DNA of 64,000 nt from Ciona intestinalis (taxonomy: Eukaryota; Chordata; Ascidiacea; Phlebobranchia; Cionidae), in NCBI RefSeq assembly GCF_000224145.3, contig NW_004190352.2, forward strand, positions 66,272 through 130,271, read 5' to 3'. Each line of letters starts with the position of its first letter. Position 1 is the stretch's first letter. Below are positions 52,606-64,000 of this stretch, piece after piece. Made by a program: the position numbers and the translations under genes. The notes under the pieces were generated by a model. It had not been told where the DNA came from and searched no databases. It saw only the letters and a program-made list of their open reading frames with translations.

Positions 52606-55600
52606 CGTCACCATAGCTTACAACGCACGCAACAACAGTGTGGAAAACTACCGCATGATTTCCTTCGTTAAAACGGGACCATTATATCCGTCGCATACAT
52701 TGTGGGCGCAAGGTGGCATGTGTTGGGAAACCGCGTGAGGATAAGTTAGGTGCTGTAGAATGTTAACGGTGGATAGCAACATTTAATCTAAACACGGATA
52801 AACCTAAACAAAAGCCTAATCATATGACAATATAACATGACTGAACTCAAACGAAACACTATGTCGTAACAATAGAAATTATCACGCGGTAAACGTCGAT
52901 TATTGTTTCATATACCGGATACACATGTGGTCGTTGGTCACGTGGTCTTCGACCAATAGGAAAAAAGGTAGCATCCGGGGTTGACCGGAAACTACGTGGC
53001 GATATTGCAATGTTGCGTCATAGTAGAAGTGGCCATTGATTGTTTACGTGATAATGGAACAAACAATGACAATGTATGGTACAACTTGAAAGTAAACCAG
53101 GGAGATCACCCCGTGTTTCTACCTTATGTTTAATCACCTTTTTCAGAGACACTCAACACCTGTAGGCTGCTCCATCAATAATATAACTTAGACTGATTTT
53201 AACGTATCTTTTACATCTGTTATTTTATTCACCACTTTGCAGCAATCAACCTCTGAAACAAACAAGGCCATGAGAAGTCTGTTTGCATCCAACAACAAAT
53301 ATTGTTAAAGTTTCCCCTCTATTAATTTAATCTATAATAAGTAGAGTTGTGTGCGTCCTGGTGAACGCATGGGCCCATAAGGTATCTACAATGACCAACC
53401 AAACGTAAAATACATGCAATGCTTCGGATATCTAACACAGATGAAATTAGTTAGTACAGCGTATAAATTCTTCGAATACGAAAGCGAAGATCAAATTAAA
53501 ACGAAGAGAAAAGGAATCAACAGCAAAACAACGTTGGTTAAAAACGCTATGGATAAAAAGTGGGGTAAAAGTTTGAGTTAAAAGCGTGGTTGTCGCGCCC
53601 ATTATGCGCAACATGTTGAGACGTTGCATGGGCGTCGCCAGGGGGGGGTTGAGGGACCATGACCCCCCTCAAATTTTAAGTTTCCACTAAGGTTAGTGAT
53701 GAAAAAAAGACAAATAATGTAATTTACCATTTCGATTTAAGACTGTTTTTAATTTTCTTACACAAACATCTTTCTTTCTTAAACATGCTTAATGATAAGG
53801 TGTCAGTCGCCGTGGGACTGCTATTTATAGCGTAATTAATTGCTTGATCAAACCACATTGGGTCAAACCAACGTCTAACTATACTAACTTTGGGTCAAAC
53901 AATCGCTATTATGATGCAATAAAACCACGTGTGAATTCCTACTATTGCGTAATAAACAGTCTATCTGCTAGCTAAGAAAAACAAATCCCAAATTTTGTGA
54001 CAAAAATGGCTGTGGTAGGTGACGAGTGGAGTTTTGGATTTGGATGTAGTTGTATAGATCACTGTGTTTTCACGCGGCGTAATTGTGAAAAATAAATTCT
54101 ATTCAGAACGCCTTTCTGTGTTTTGTGTTGTAATAAGGTGTTTCAAACACAAAATACAACCATAAAACATTTGGCCCCCACCAAAATTTAAGGCTGGCTA
54201 TACGCCCATAGTTCTAAGTACAAGCTTTCAATAACCTTTTATATTTGCGTAACCACATAGTTTGACAGCGCGCATGGCGTCGTTGGCACTGCGATTGACT
54301 TCCACAATCATCGATAAACATTATATTGTGACGTCACAAGTTAAACTGAATATCAGAATAGAAGAAAACTTGAACGCATTTCATCATTTAGTAACTTTAG
54401 TTGAAGCGTTCTAGACATTGAGTTTAAACATGTTTTGCAACACGCTGGAACAGATTGGTTAAAATACTGAGCAGCTCATAATATTGGTGTCGTATATTGC
54501 ATTGTAATTGAAACATCACGAATATTAATCGCGTTCAAACCTTCTTGATTTTCCATTCAACTAACAATCGAACCGCGTGTTAACAATGACGTCATAAACA
54601 AAGAACAATAGACCGCCCACGCGTCTTGCTCCAGTAACTGTTACGTCACAATCTGTGGTGTTAATTTAACAGACGATTAAAAATTATAATCATTATGACG
54701 TCATATAGATGAGTTCCAAAACTAAAACTTGATAATTATGACGTCACATACAGTTAACAAAGAATGAACATGATACATTTTGACGTCACAAGCAAATTCA
54801 AGAATGGGCATACAATAAACGATTGTTACGATTATTCATTCCAATTGTCTGGTATGTTACGTCATAACGAACACGCTGGAACAATGAAGCGAAGTTCTAG
54901 AATGGAACAACCGCGTATAAACGAAGAAAGGAACTCGATAACCGCTTGAATTAACGACGGCGATCGACATTCCACCCAACAAGGACACGCGTACAAGTGA
55001 CGTCATTATTTATACGTGGTAAAATTAGATTTCTATATTCACGTTCAAACATACGTTGTCGAAATCAAAGTATGTTTACGTATATTTATATGTTTTGGGG
55101 CTAAATAAGGACACGTATCCATTTATAGTCCGTAAACTATACAAAGTTAAATCAAACATACATAATTGGGTACAAGGTATGAATTATCACAACATTTATA
55201 AAGAGATCCCAAGGAGTTAAACAACAAAGAGACTTAGCAATGAAACGCCAGTCGTCTTACACGTTAAGGCTTACATAAAATAAGTAAGTTGATATGACGA
55301 CTTGAACAAGTTTCGACGCGATGACGTAACGACATGTTTGTATGCTACACAAAGGCAAATGAAATCAAGTATTTCCGGTTCAAATTATATTTTTAATGTT
55401 CAAATTTAACGATTAATAAATTGGCATCGCGGTTTGTCCCACTATGGCTTACTAGCGCCATCTTGCGGCGGCTAATTTAGGTTTCAACTACATTTCATCA
55501 TCTTTACATTCAACATGACGTAACGTGACTATCTCTTAGAATAGAATAACAAGGTTCATATTAGTCAATATAAGGAAGAGATGGGAATTAACGACAAAGC

Positions 55601-56571
55601 GACGGCCGTTATAACATTTGCCAAAGATTAAAATACTTGAGTAAATGAACGAATGTCGTTTTGATGTTAATTTCCTTCCTTTTGTTTGATTAATTTGAAT
55701 TGATAAAAATTTATGAAAACTCAACAACGCATTTTTACAATTACGATTGTTGGTAAACAATCTACATTGTCTAAGTAAGATGACCATTATTATTATTACG
55801 TCACAATCAATACCGTTGTACAAACAAAAATAAAGGAAACCCTACAATGGGTAATATGAGCAAACAATGGATTCTATATTTACTTTAGAACAATTTCGAC
55901 TTCGGCATTGTGACGTCATAATTGCACAAAACAGGTGAAAAAGTTTTAGGGTTTCAATGGTGAAGGACACGTGTTGCTACGTTTGAAACTGAATACCTAC
56001 GTTACGTCATAATCACGTGCAGAATGGAACGCGATTGACAATTACGTCATAGTTCGTGAAATTCTAGAACCGAACGCATGACAGAAATATCTGCATTGTG
56101 ACGTAATTCCGACGATGTAAAAATGAACAACATGTTACAGTTTTTATACAATTTTTATTGAAACCATTTTTTTGCGAAAGTAAATTAATACAAAGTATTT
56201 GTATCATTGCAATTAAACTACATGTTTTGTAAATGTTTAAATTTTGTGCTTTTTTTGTAGTTTTTTTTAAGCAATGATGCAAACTGTACAAAAATACAAA
56301 CGCAAAATCAACCATTTGACACGAACGGGCACAAAATATGCGCAACATGCGCAACCATCACGGGAACTTTATACGAAGCTGGAACAAAAGCAACGATATA
56401 TTGGAACTAATATAAGGCAAATACATCACGTGCGTGTTGTAATAGGCACCGATCCTGGGGTGGCAAGGTGGCCAAGTCAACCCTAGAGTATCATTACTGT
56501 TTTATACAGTAAACAACAAAATTGTTTTATCAAGTTGGGAGTTTTGTTATTTTCTACAGTCTGCGCTGTAT

Positions 56572-57071
56572 NNNNNNNNNNNNNNNNNNNNNNNNNNNNN
56601 NNNNNNNNNNNNNNNNNNNNNNNNNNNNNNNNNNNNNNNNNNNNNNNNNNNNNNNNNNNNNNNNNNNNNNNNNNNNNNNNNNNNNNNNNNNNNNNNNNNN
56701 NNNNNNNNNNNNNNNNNNNNNNNNNNNNNNNNNNNNNNNNNNNNNNNNNNNNNNNNNNNNNNNNNNNNNNNNNNNNNNNNNNNNNNNNNNNNNNNNNNNN
56801 NNNNNNNNNNNNNNNNNNNNNNNNNNNNNNNNNNNNNNNNNNNNNNNNNNNNNNNNNNNNNNNNNNNNNNNNNNNNNNNNNNNNNNNNNNNNNNNNNNNN
56901 NNNNNNNNNNNNNNNNNNNNNNNNNNNNNNNNNNNNNNNNNNNNNNNNNNNNNNNNNNNNNNNNNNNNNNNNNNNNNNNNNNNNNNNNNNNNNNNNNNNN
57001 NNNNNNNNNNNNNNNNNNNNNNNNNNNNNNNNNNNNNNNNNNNNNNNNNNNNNNNNNNNNNNNNNNNNNNN
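56572..57071. other. Assembly gap, 500 N
   Basis: A run of exactly 500 N, probably an arbitrary-length scaffold gap. It directly follows the last visible exon of the ZNF598-like gene, so the 3' part of that gene may be hidden. Long open frames across it are artefacts. Confidence 1.
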
Positions 57072-57081
57072 ATCACAATAC

Positions 57082-60000
57082 CATTCCCTCACAATAACTC
57101 TGTATGTTGAAATAAATATTATCCTCGTAACTTGCGTTGGCATCGCGTCTTATAAACCCGTGGTGAGGTTGTAAGTTTTCATGGATCTTCCCGACTCCTG
57201 TGACAAGCGTCAACTTAATGTGACAAGCGTCAATAAAACATAATCTGGTTTGGAGCAATTGCCATTAAGTGTCTTGCCCAAGGACACTAGACCCACAATG
57301 GTAGCAGCATCGAGCCTCAAAGGGAACTAACAGCAAAACAACAGTCGTTATAACAAAAGTTAAAACAAATGAAAAAGCATTTGGTTAAAAACGTGGCTGT
57401 TAAACCTTATAAGAAGCAACTCACAGTGGATTGCAAGTATTTAGTTAAACGGTGTTTTACCAGTTTGTTGTTTCTTTTTCATAATTTGAGTTGGTTTTGA
57501 TATTTTGTTCGGTTCAAACTTGTGGTTCGCAGTTCGAGCGACCGAGCTCCATGAACTACACATAGATATCATATATAAACATAGATACCATATATAAACA
57601 TAGATACCATATATAAACATAGATATCATATATAAACATAGTTATTCTATGTAAACATAGACATCATATACTAACGCCATCAATGGTGAAGTTTGAATCG
57701 CTGATGCGGAACCCAACGAGGGAAACGAATCAACCGAATCATTTATGTCTATGACATCATAATGGTTATTATGATTAGGTTGAACAAACGCGGCTACGTT
57801 GATCGCTCGCCATTTAGATTTGTGTTCGTCGTATGCTCTTCGTGCATGAACGGTCACTCTGTGGGGTGGGTGTTATTATGACATCATAATCCACATTATG
57901 ACATAACTATAATATCTCTCCAATTACGATCGCGAAGATTAACAACAAAAGAGAGGTTTAATAAAACAACGAAAAGAAGAGAATTAGTAGCAAAACAACA
58001 GTCGTTAAAACACGCTACAGGTAAAAAACTACTTGAGTAAAATTGTCAAATATTAACATGGCCCATTATGACATCACAAAGCCATCATAACATCACCTGT
58101 CCCCAGGTTGCCACATTAATCTAAGATCATCGTCCACATCGAGGCCACATGAGGCAGCATTGAAGAAAATGTTTTCTTGGAAATCATCTCGAGCGTCAGG
58201 TTTAATAAACCCGAACGTTTCACGGAGGTGGCCATCCAGTATTACACCTTAAATTTGGGGGGGGGGTTAATGATGGTTGTAATAATTTCGTACAACTCGT
58301 GCCCGCTTACAAGTTACTACGTAACTACGTATGTAACTTTGTGGGTGATTATTTTTATGTGTGGCTAACAGTTTGGACAACCCATTAGTGACCACTGGGT
58401 TGGAGCATTTTTTATTTGGAGTGTCTTGCCCAAGGACACATACGCCTACAATGGCAGCAACGTTGAGCTTTAAACTCGTAACTTTTGGTCTAAAGTCACG
58501 ACACTAAAAAAAGTTCAAGCATAAACATAGAAACATTATAACCTGAACAAACAAGAGAGCCATCCTCTTGCAACTTGTACACAGGACCACTTGGTGGGGC
58601 TGGCGTGCTACGTGCCGAACCTAAGAGAACAATTGATGATTGTGATGTCATAATGAATTATTATTACAAACCAAAGTTGAAGTCAAGTATTTTATCTTTC
58701 TTGCGTTCGTCTCTTGACCCGGGATGTTCCTTTATCTTGTGTGTCTGTGCGTTTATGTGGGTGGTATATTAATATATTTGTAAATAACATTCGGTAGTAA
58801 ATAAAGAACATTCAAAGAATTATACAAACGTATCTCTCCCATAGATTGTTATTATTATTTCAAACACGTTTAGGATATTTGGATATTTTGTGCTGAAGGT
58901 GTTCAATCTTTCCCCACCTTACTGCATAAATGTAACTTTTCCCCTTTGTTAGCAGGGCAACGATAGCACAGATAATCGACTCTCTACCAAGCTGCCATGG
59001 TTTCAGTCAAGCTTATAAACAAGGATTATGTATACAACCACCCAAGCCCATATGACCAGTTATCCTACTATTGTTGCTACCGGGGGTTAAATACAATTTC
59101 ATCAACACTTTCCATACATTGGCATCATGACATAACAAACCAAGCAAATAAAACGGACAATATGAAGTAGAAATAAACAGCTTCCTAAGAAAATAAATTC
59201 ACATGCTTTTCTATAAAAACTTCTGGTTAAATTAAACTTATTATATTCGGCCAATCACCTTCAAGTCGACCTCGTTAGCGAACACAAAACCAGGGTTGCC
59301 GTGACAACCGGGATGTGAACAAACAAAATGTTCGGTTTCCGCGTGTCTCCAATATTCATCAGCGTCTCTGTGATGTCATAATAAACCATTGTGATGTCAT
59401 AATAATCCATTGTTCACGAAACAATAAGTTTTGTGTTACTGGTAGGAACAAGTGTTATGCAATACACAACCCACAAAAATCATGTCCGACGGATATTTTT
59501 GTTTAATTGTATTTCATGGAAACTTGATCTTGAATGTTATTTGGTTACGAGAATCATCCATCTTGGTTTCTACTGTTTCTGTATGTAGCTTATTATTTTA
59601 CTAATAATAGATGTTATAATAAAATCAATGTTGGCAGTTTACCGATGAGAATTCAAAACAATAAAAACAACCAACTCCTTTATAAAATACAATTATATTA
59701 ATAAATACAGCAGAGATAATGATAGAATTAATTCACTTACTCGCAATAAACGTGGTTTTCATCAGAACAAATATTACACGAGTAATGATGACGTTGCAAA
59801 TGATAGAGAAGTTCGTCGTTGTCAAGGTAATGATTGTCACAAAATTCACACCTGGGATGAGAGGTCATGTGAAGTTGGAGATCATCTCGTGAAAATCTTT
59901 CACGCTCATGAGTGAAAACCTGATGAAAATAATTATGAAATTACATGAGAGGTAGTGTAGTTTTGTATGACTTGAATTTTGAGTAAACTTGGTTTTTCTT

Positions 60001-62244
60001 CATACAAAATTTTATTTCATTTTAATTACCTAGAACTCAGTTAAAAAGATTGGATTAAATTATACTGTACGTTGGGTCTTTATTTGACACTTTACACGAG
60101 AATTCCTTCTCTTCGTTGTTTTAATTGATTTGATCTTCGCTCCGTATTCGAAAAGATAAATATTATTTATGATGTAATAAATATCAAAACAACACCATTA
60201 TGACATCACACCTTGCATTGTTTCACACAAATGAAGCAGAAATATTGGTTGTGTTTATTCTCGATGTGTCGTTCAAATTCATCGAAATCTAACATTTCCA
60301 CCCGACACTTGAGGCAACGATGAGCCAGTAGTTTTCTAAACGATGTTCGGATTAAACGGGCATGCAAAGTAACTTGTAAGCGGGCACGAGGCGTTATAAT
60401 CACTGTCGTTGCCCCGCCATAAACTTGTCAAATATTATAATACATCCCAACCTTTGTTTATTTTGTATTTCTTGATCTTCGAACAAAACCCCGTGCGCGC
60501 CGTCTTTCACGAACCTCGACGAATCGAGTTGATTCATCGGTGATAATCGTTTGGTGAATACAACCTATTGTGATGTCATATTATTAACTATTATGTCATA
60601 AGATTAACTATAATGTCATAGCCTTCTGGGACACATATGGTGAGGTCCATATGGCAGCACCCTTGGTGTTGGGGTAATGGGACAACTCTAAATAGTCTGG
60701 TGCCTTAAACACAGACAACACAAGGTTCAAAGCTTGGTGATGCTACCATTGTGGCGTATGTATCCTTGGGCAAGCCACTTTAAGACAATTGTTTCAACCC
60801 AGTGGTCACTAATGTTGCTGCCCAACCCTTCGAGAAAAAGGCAAGTTACATTTATTTAAATCTCAGGTCCCTCTCAGCATCATCCACATAAAATATTATG
60901 ATGTCATAAATACCTCGTGCAATCGTGCGCGACATATATGGCATTGTTTGTCATCACATAGAAACCTCATCTTTGTACAGCAACTATGACATCACAATAA
61001 ACATCATTATTGCTACTATGATGTAATAAATACATTGACTTCTGGTCAAACATTAATTTTATTTCACCATCGTTTGTGCGCCCATACACCAAGCCACCAT
61101 CATAATATGACGTGATATATTTGTTTTGTTGCGTCGTAACTTGATGATGTTTCGCAATCAAACGAAATGTTGATGAAATAAATGTTTCCAAAACTCTAAT
61201 ATTATTATTAGGGTTGTTATAGCTTGTTGCATAAAAACACAAGTCATCTTTTAAAAACACAAGTCATCTTTTAATATAAATAAAATCACAATATTTACTT
61301 GTTTAAAAATATTGTTAAATATTTTCAACCACACTTATAGCAAACATATACCTTCTAAACACCACCAACCTGTAACAAAGGGGATGAAAACAAATCCCAA
61401 ACGCAAAAATCTCGATCGTTTCCAAACATAACGAACAAGTGGGCGACGAACGAAGACTTTGAACTGGGGGAGGGATTATTTGGATTAAACAACAAAATTT
61501 TTATTTAATTACAAGGTAACGTTAAACAATATAGCAAAAAGATGGGAATTAAGAACAAAACGAAATAAAATAATCAACAAAGCATGGATTACTTGTGTTT
61601 TCCACAGCACCGCTGGTGGGTGGGGCCGGGATTTGGGGGACAAGGGGGTGACTTTTAGGGGTGATGGGGGTTTCCCCATGCACAAGAACAACTGTGTCTT
61701 CGAACACGACGAAATTATCCGGGTGGTTTTGAAGAAACTTGTTAAATCCTACTTTCTGTGGTGGAAAAATATGGTTGGTATGCCAGCGTTTCTGTTAAGC
61801 TCGATTAGAGGAAGCATCGAGCCTTGAACCAGGTAACTCTTGATCCACTACCTTGACCCCGAGTATTTGGTCTCTAACATCACCATAATATACTAGGTGA
61901 CCCTTTAGCAAGTGACTCGTGAAAATTTTGCACATTCTATGATGTAATAATCTAATCTTGGTTAAGTTAATGGCCCGAGTGTTAAATATGGTGACGCACC
62001 ACGATTTCGCGCTTTTTTAAACTTTTTTCAAAAGAAAATTAGACAGGGATATCAGTGAGGCCTAAGGAACAATTTGAGACCAGACATTTAAATGATCATA
62101 ATACCAACCACAGCCCACCTTTAAATGCTTCTTCTCCTTTTTATTCAACTCTGCCACCCTCCCACCCAGCGAACTTACATTCATCATCTCACTTGGTTGG
62201 TTCATTAAAACTTTGGTAAAGTGATCGACTACGCGTGCTTCCAT
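57082..62244 (-). CDS. ZNF598-type RING/C2H2 E3 ligase joined to cold-shock domains (partial)
   Basis: ZNF598 is the E3 that ubiquitinates small-subunit proteins of collided ribosomes. Exons in coding order: 62244-62119, 61755-61593, 61463-61370, 60983-60914, 60564-60452, 60335-60212, 59919-59741, 59367-59259, 58744-58672, 58620-58543, 58247-58097, 57858-57672, 57213-57082. Every junction keeps phase; 533 codons so far. Residues 1-80: winged-helix-like segment (SSLGGRVAEL, FNKFLQNHPDNFVVF). RING ligands C106, C109, C121, H123, C126, C129, C142, C145. C2H2 series about 190-335 (HRCLKCRVEM, FSRDDLQLHM, RCEFCDNHYLDNDELLYHL, EVDLKTHKIKEH), matching ZNF598 order. Then CSD1 about 377-450 (FGFIKPD, ENIFFN, GDRVTVHA, WRAINVA), a SFPSLG motif, and the start of CSD2 (HHGFIRRD, DNIYFN) at the gap. 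Cold-shock domains are not part of vertebrate ZNF598. The alternative is two adjacent genes. Head to head with AKR7. Confidence 0.85.
57240..57320 (-). repeat. SINE-like fragment
   Basis: Reverse piece: TGGAGCAATTGCCATTAAGT, CTTGCCCAAGGACACTAGAC, GGTAGCAGCATCGAGCCTC. Confidence 0.7.
57555..57672. repeat. Tandem 21-bp repeat (CATAGATATCATATATAAA)
   Basis: About five units of the 21-base motif, touching the donor of the exon at 57672-57858. The same unit, on the other strand, appears at the right edge of the window (about 63950-63995). Confidence 0.9.
58285..58505 (-). repeat. SINE-like element
   Basis: Reverse copy in an intron of the ZNF598-like gene: TCGTGCCCGCTTACAAGTTA, CAACCCATTAGTGACCACTG, CTTGCCCAAGGACACATACG, GGCAGCAACGTTGAGCTTTA. 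Confidence 0.82.
58785..58925 (+). mobile_element. MITE-like element, left end missing
   Basis: Starts inside the core (TTCGGTAGTAAATAAAGAAC), continues CATAGATTGTTATTATTATT and ends GGTGTTCAATCTTTCCCCAC. Confidence 0.7.
60365..60850 (+). repeat. SINE-like and CCTGGGTGTTGGGG fragments
   Basis: 60365-60420 is a tail fragment directly upstream of the exon at 60212-60335 (AACTTGTAAGCGGGCACGAG). 60640-60700 is a piece of the CAGCACCCTTGGTGTTGGGG family. 60700-60850 is a head-plus-middle fragment (GCTACCATTGTGGCGTATGT, CAACCCAGTGGTCACTAATG). Confidence 0.7.
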
Positions 62245-62726
62245 TGTTGCTGCTTGTGACGTCACAATAAAAACAATTAAACTACTTTTTCTGAGATATA
62301 TTCTAGAATATATAATCTGGAATAGAAAGAGATCGAAAATATGTCCCATCTTGCCCCACCTTTGCAAATTTTCTAGAACGTTTCAACGAACAAATAAACG
62401 TCCCAGAACTTTGACAAGGAACAATCAACTAACAAAGAGGGATTGTGACATTTTACCTTCTGCGAAAGTACCTTGACGGGGAAGTCCCGACCGCGCAACA
62501 TTAGTTTTGATGACGTAACGATGCTATATTTATTGAAATTTCAATTTAAACTTAATATTTTGAGACTTGGTTTCGAAGATTTTAATTTTGAATCGAATAT
62601 TTTTCGCGTTCGCCGTCGATTTTTAAAACATAGAAATCCTAAACGTTTTCGGCGCATGCGCAAACTTTGGGTGATTCCCCGAATTTATATTTTGCGGTTT
62701 TTGCAGTGACGTAGGCATCGTTGATC
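62245..62726. promoter_or_regulatory. Shared upstream region of ZNF598-like gene and AKR7
   Basis: About 480 bases between divergent start codons. It has TGACGTCA at about 62257, TGACGTAA at about 62510 and TGACGTAG at about 62707. Just before the AKR7 ATG there is an acceptor (GGTTTTTGCAG), 20 bases upstream. A plus-strand ORF (62473-62709) is basic and unrecognised; I treat it as untranslated or chance. Confidence 0.4.

Positions 62727-64000
<1,274 letters not shown>

Larger units (their letters stand above)
48566..56571. other. Long intergenic region, no gene supported
   Basis: Eight kilobases between the bZIP gene and the 3' side of the ZNF598-like gene. It holds MITE copies (49410-49560, 50190-50385, 51715-51835, 52390-52605), SINE-like copies (50885-51095, 51445-51665), the GGCGTCGCCAGGGGGGGGTT element piece near 53632, and many TGACGTCA octamers. 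ORFs here (for example 54764-54949 and 56274-56486, plus strand) have no recognisable domain, and I do not call them genes. The missing 3' end of the ZNF598-like gene may start in or left of the gap. Confidence 0.6.

Noticed and set aside
54764..54949. 61-codon ORF in the CRE cluster
   Set aside because: Contains TGACGTCA words in frame and has no domain or splice support.
56274..56486. 70-codon plus-strand ORF left of the gap
   Set aside because: Basic, no domain, no splice context, and flanked by poly-T and the gap; not enough to call a gene.
56483..57143. Four ORFs of about 190-200 codons
   Set aside because: They consist almost entirely of N from the assembly gap.
62473..62709. 78-codon plus-strand ORF upstream of AKR7
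   Set aside because: Arg/Phe-rich, unlike any AKR7 N-terminus, and it ends just before the acceptor used by AKR7; more likely promoter or outron sequence.

Overview
The window looks like a euchordate tunicate genome, most probably Ciona. The genes are animal genes with many short introns and GT-AG splice sites. Several coding starts sit a few bases behind a 3' splice acceptor, as expected for spliced-leader trans-splicing in Ciona. Introns and intergenic DNA are filled with two interspersed repeat families: a palindromic MITE-like element and a SINE-like element with a tRNA-like head. I rebuilt the genes by hand from splice sites and reading phase. In every multi-exon model below the exon lengths add up to an open frame. 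No database search was possible.

Layout. 1-10.4 kb, minus strand: the N-terminal two thirds of a TRPA1 channel gene (15 exons, ankyrin repeats up to the pre-S1 region; the membrane part lies off the left edge), with a tRNA-Ser(AGA) on the opposite strand inside one intron. 10.4-17.1 kb: repeats and a few unproven exon-like segments. 17.1-19.4 kb, minus: an unrecognised three-exon gene. 22.6-25.2 kb, minus: RNF7/RBX2 and an intronless B3GLCT. 26.5-32.5 kb, plus: a Src-family tyrosine kinase. 33.8-35.8 kb, minus: FBXO4. 36.4-43.0 kb, plus: MED15. 43-46.5 kb: repeats, including a tandem array. 46.5-48.6 kb, plus: a bZIP transcription factor. 48.6-57.1 kb: a repeat- and CRE-motif-rich intergenic stretch with a 500-base assembly gap. 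57.1-62.2 kb, minus: a ZNF598-type RING/C2H2 gene that reads through, in phase, into cold-shock domains. 62.7 kb to the right edge, plus: the 5' half of an AKR7 aldo-keto reductase.

How the genes relate. They are ordinary neighbours, not a single pathway. RNF7 (cullin-RING ligase subunit), FBXO4 (SCF substrate receptor) and the ZNF598-like protein are all ubiquitin-ligase components, probably by coincidence. Three pairs are head to head and could share promoter regions: B3GLCT/Src-like kinase, FBXO4/MED15 and ZNF598-like/AKR7.

The most interesting observation is the ZNF598-like gene. Its collision-sensor E3 core (RING plus C2H2 fingers) appears to be joined to an N-terminal winged-helix-like segment and to at least one complete and one partial cold-shock domain. 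Others are a Src-family kinase without a myristoylation glycine or a tail tyrosine, a TRPA1 lacking two of the key electrophile-sensing cysteines, a duplicated AKR7 first exon, and a large excess of the octamer TGACGTCA.
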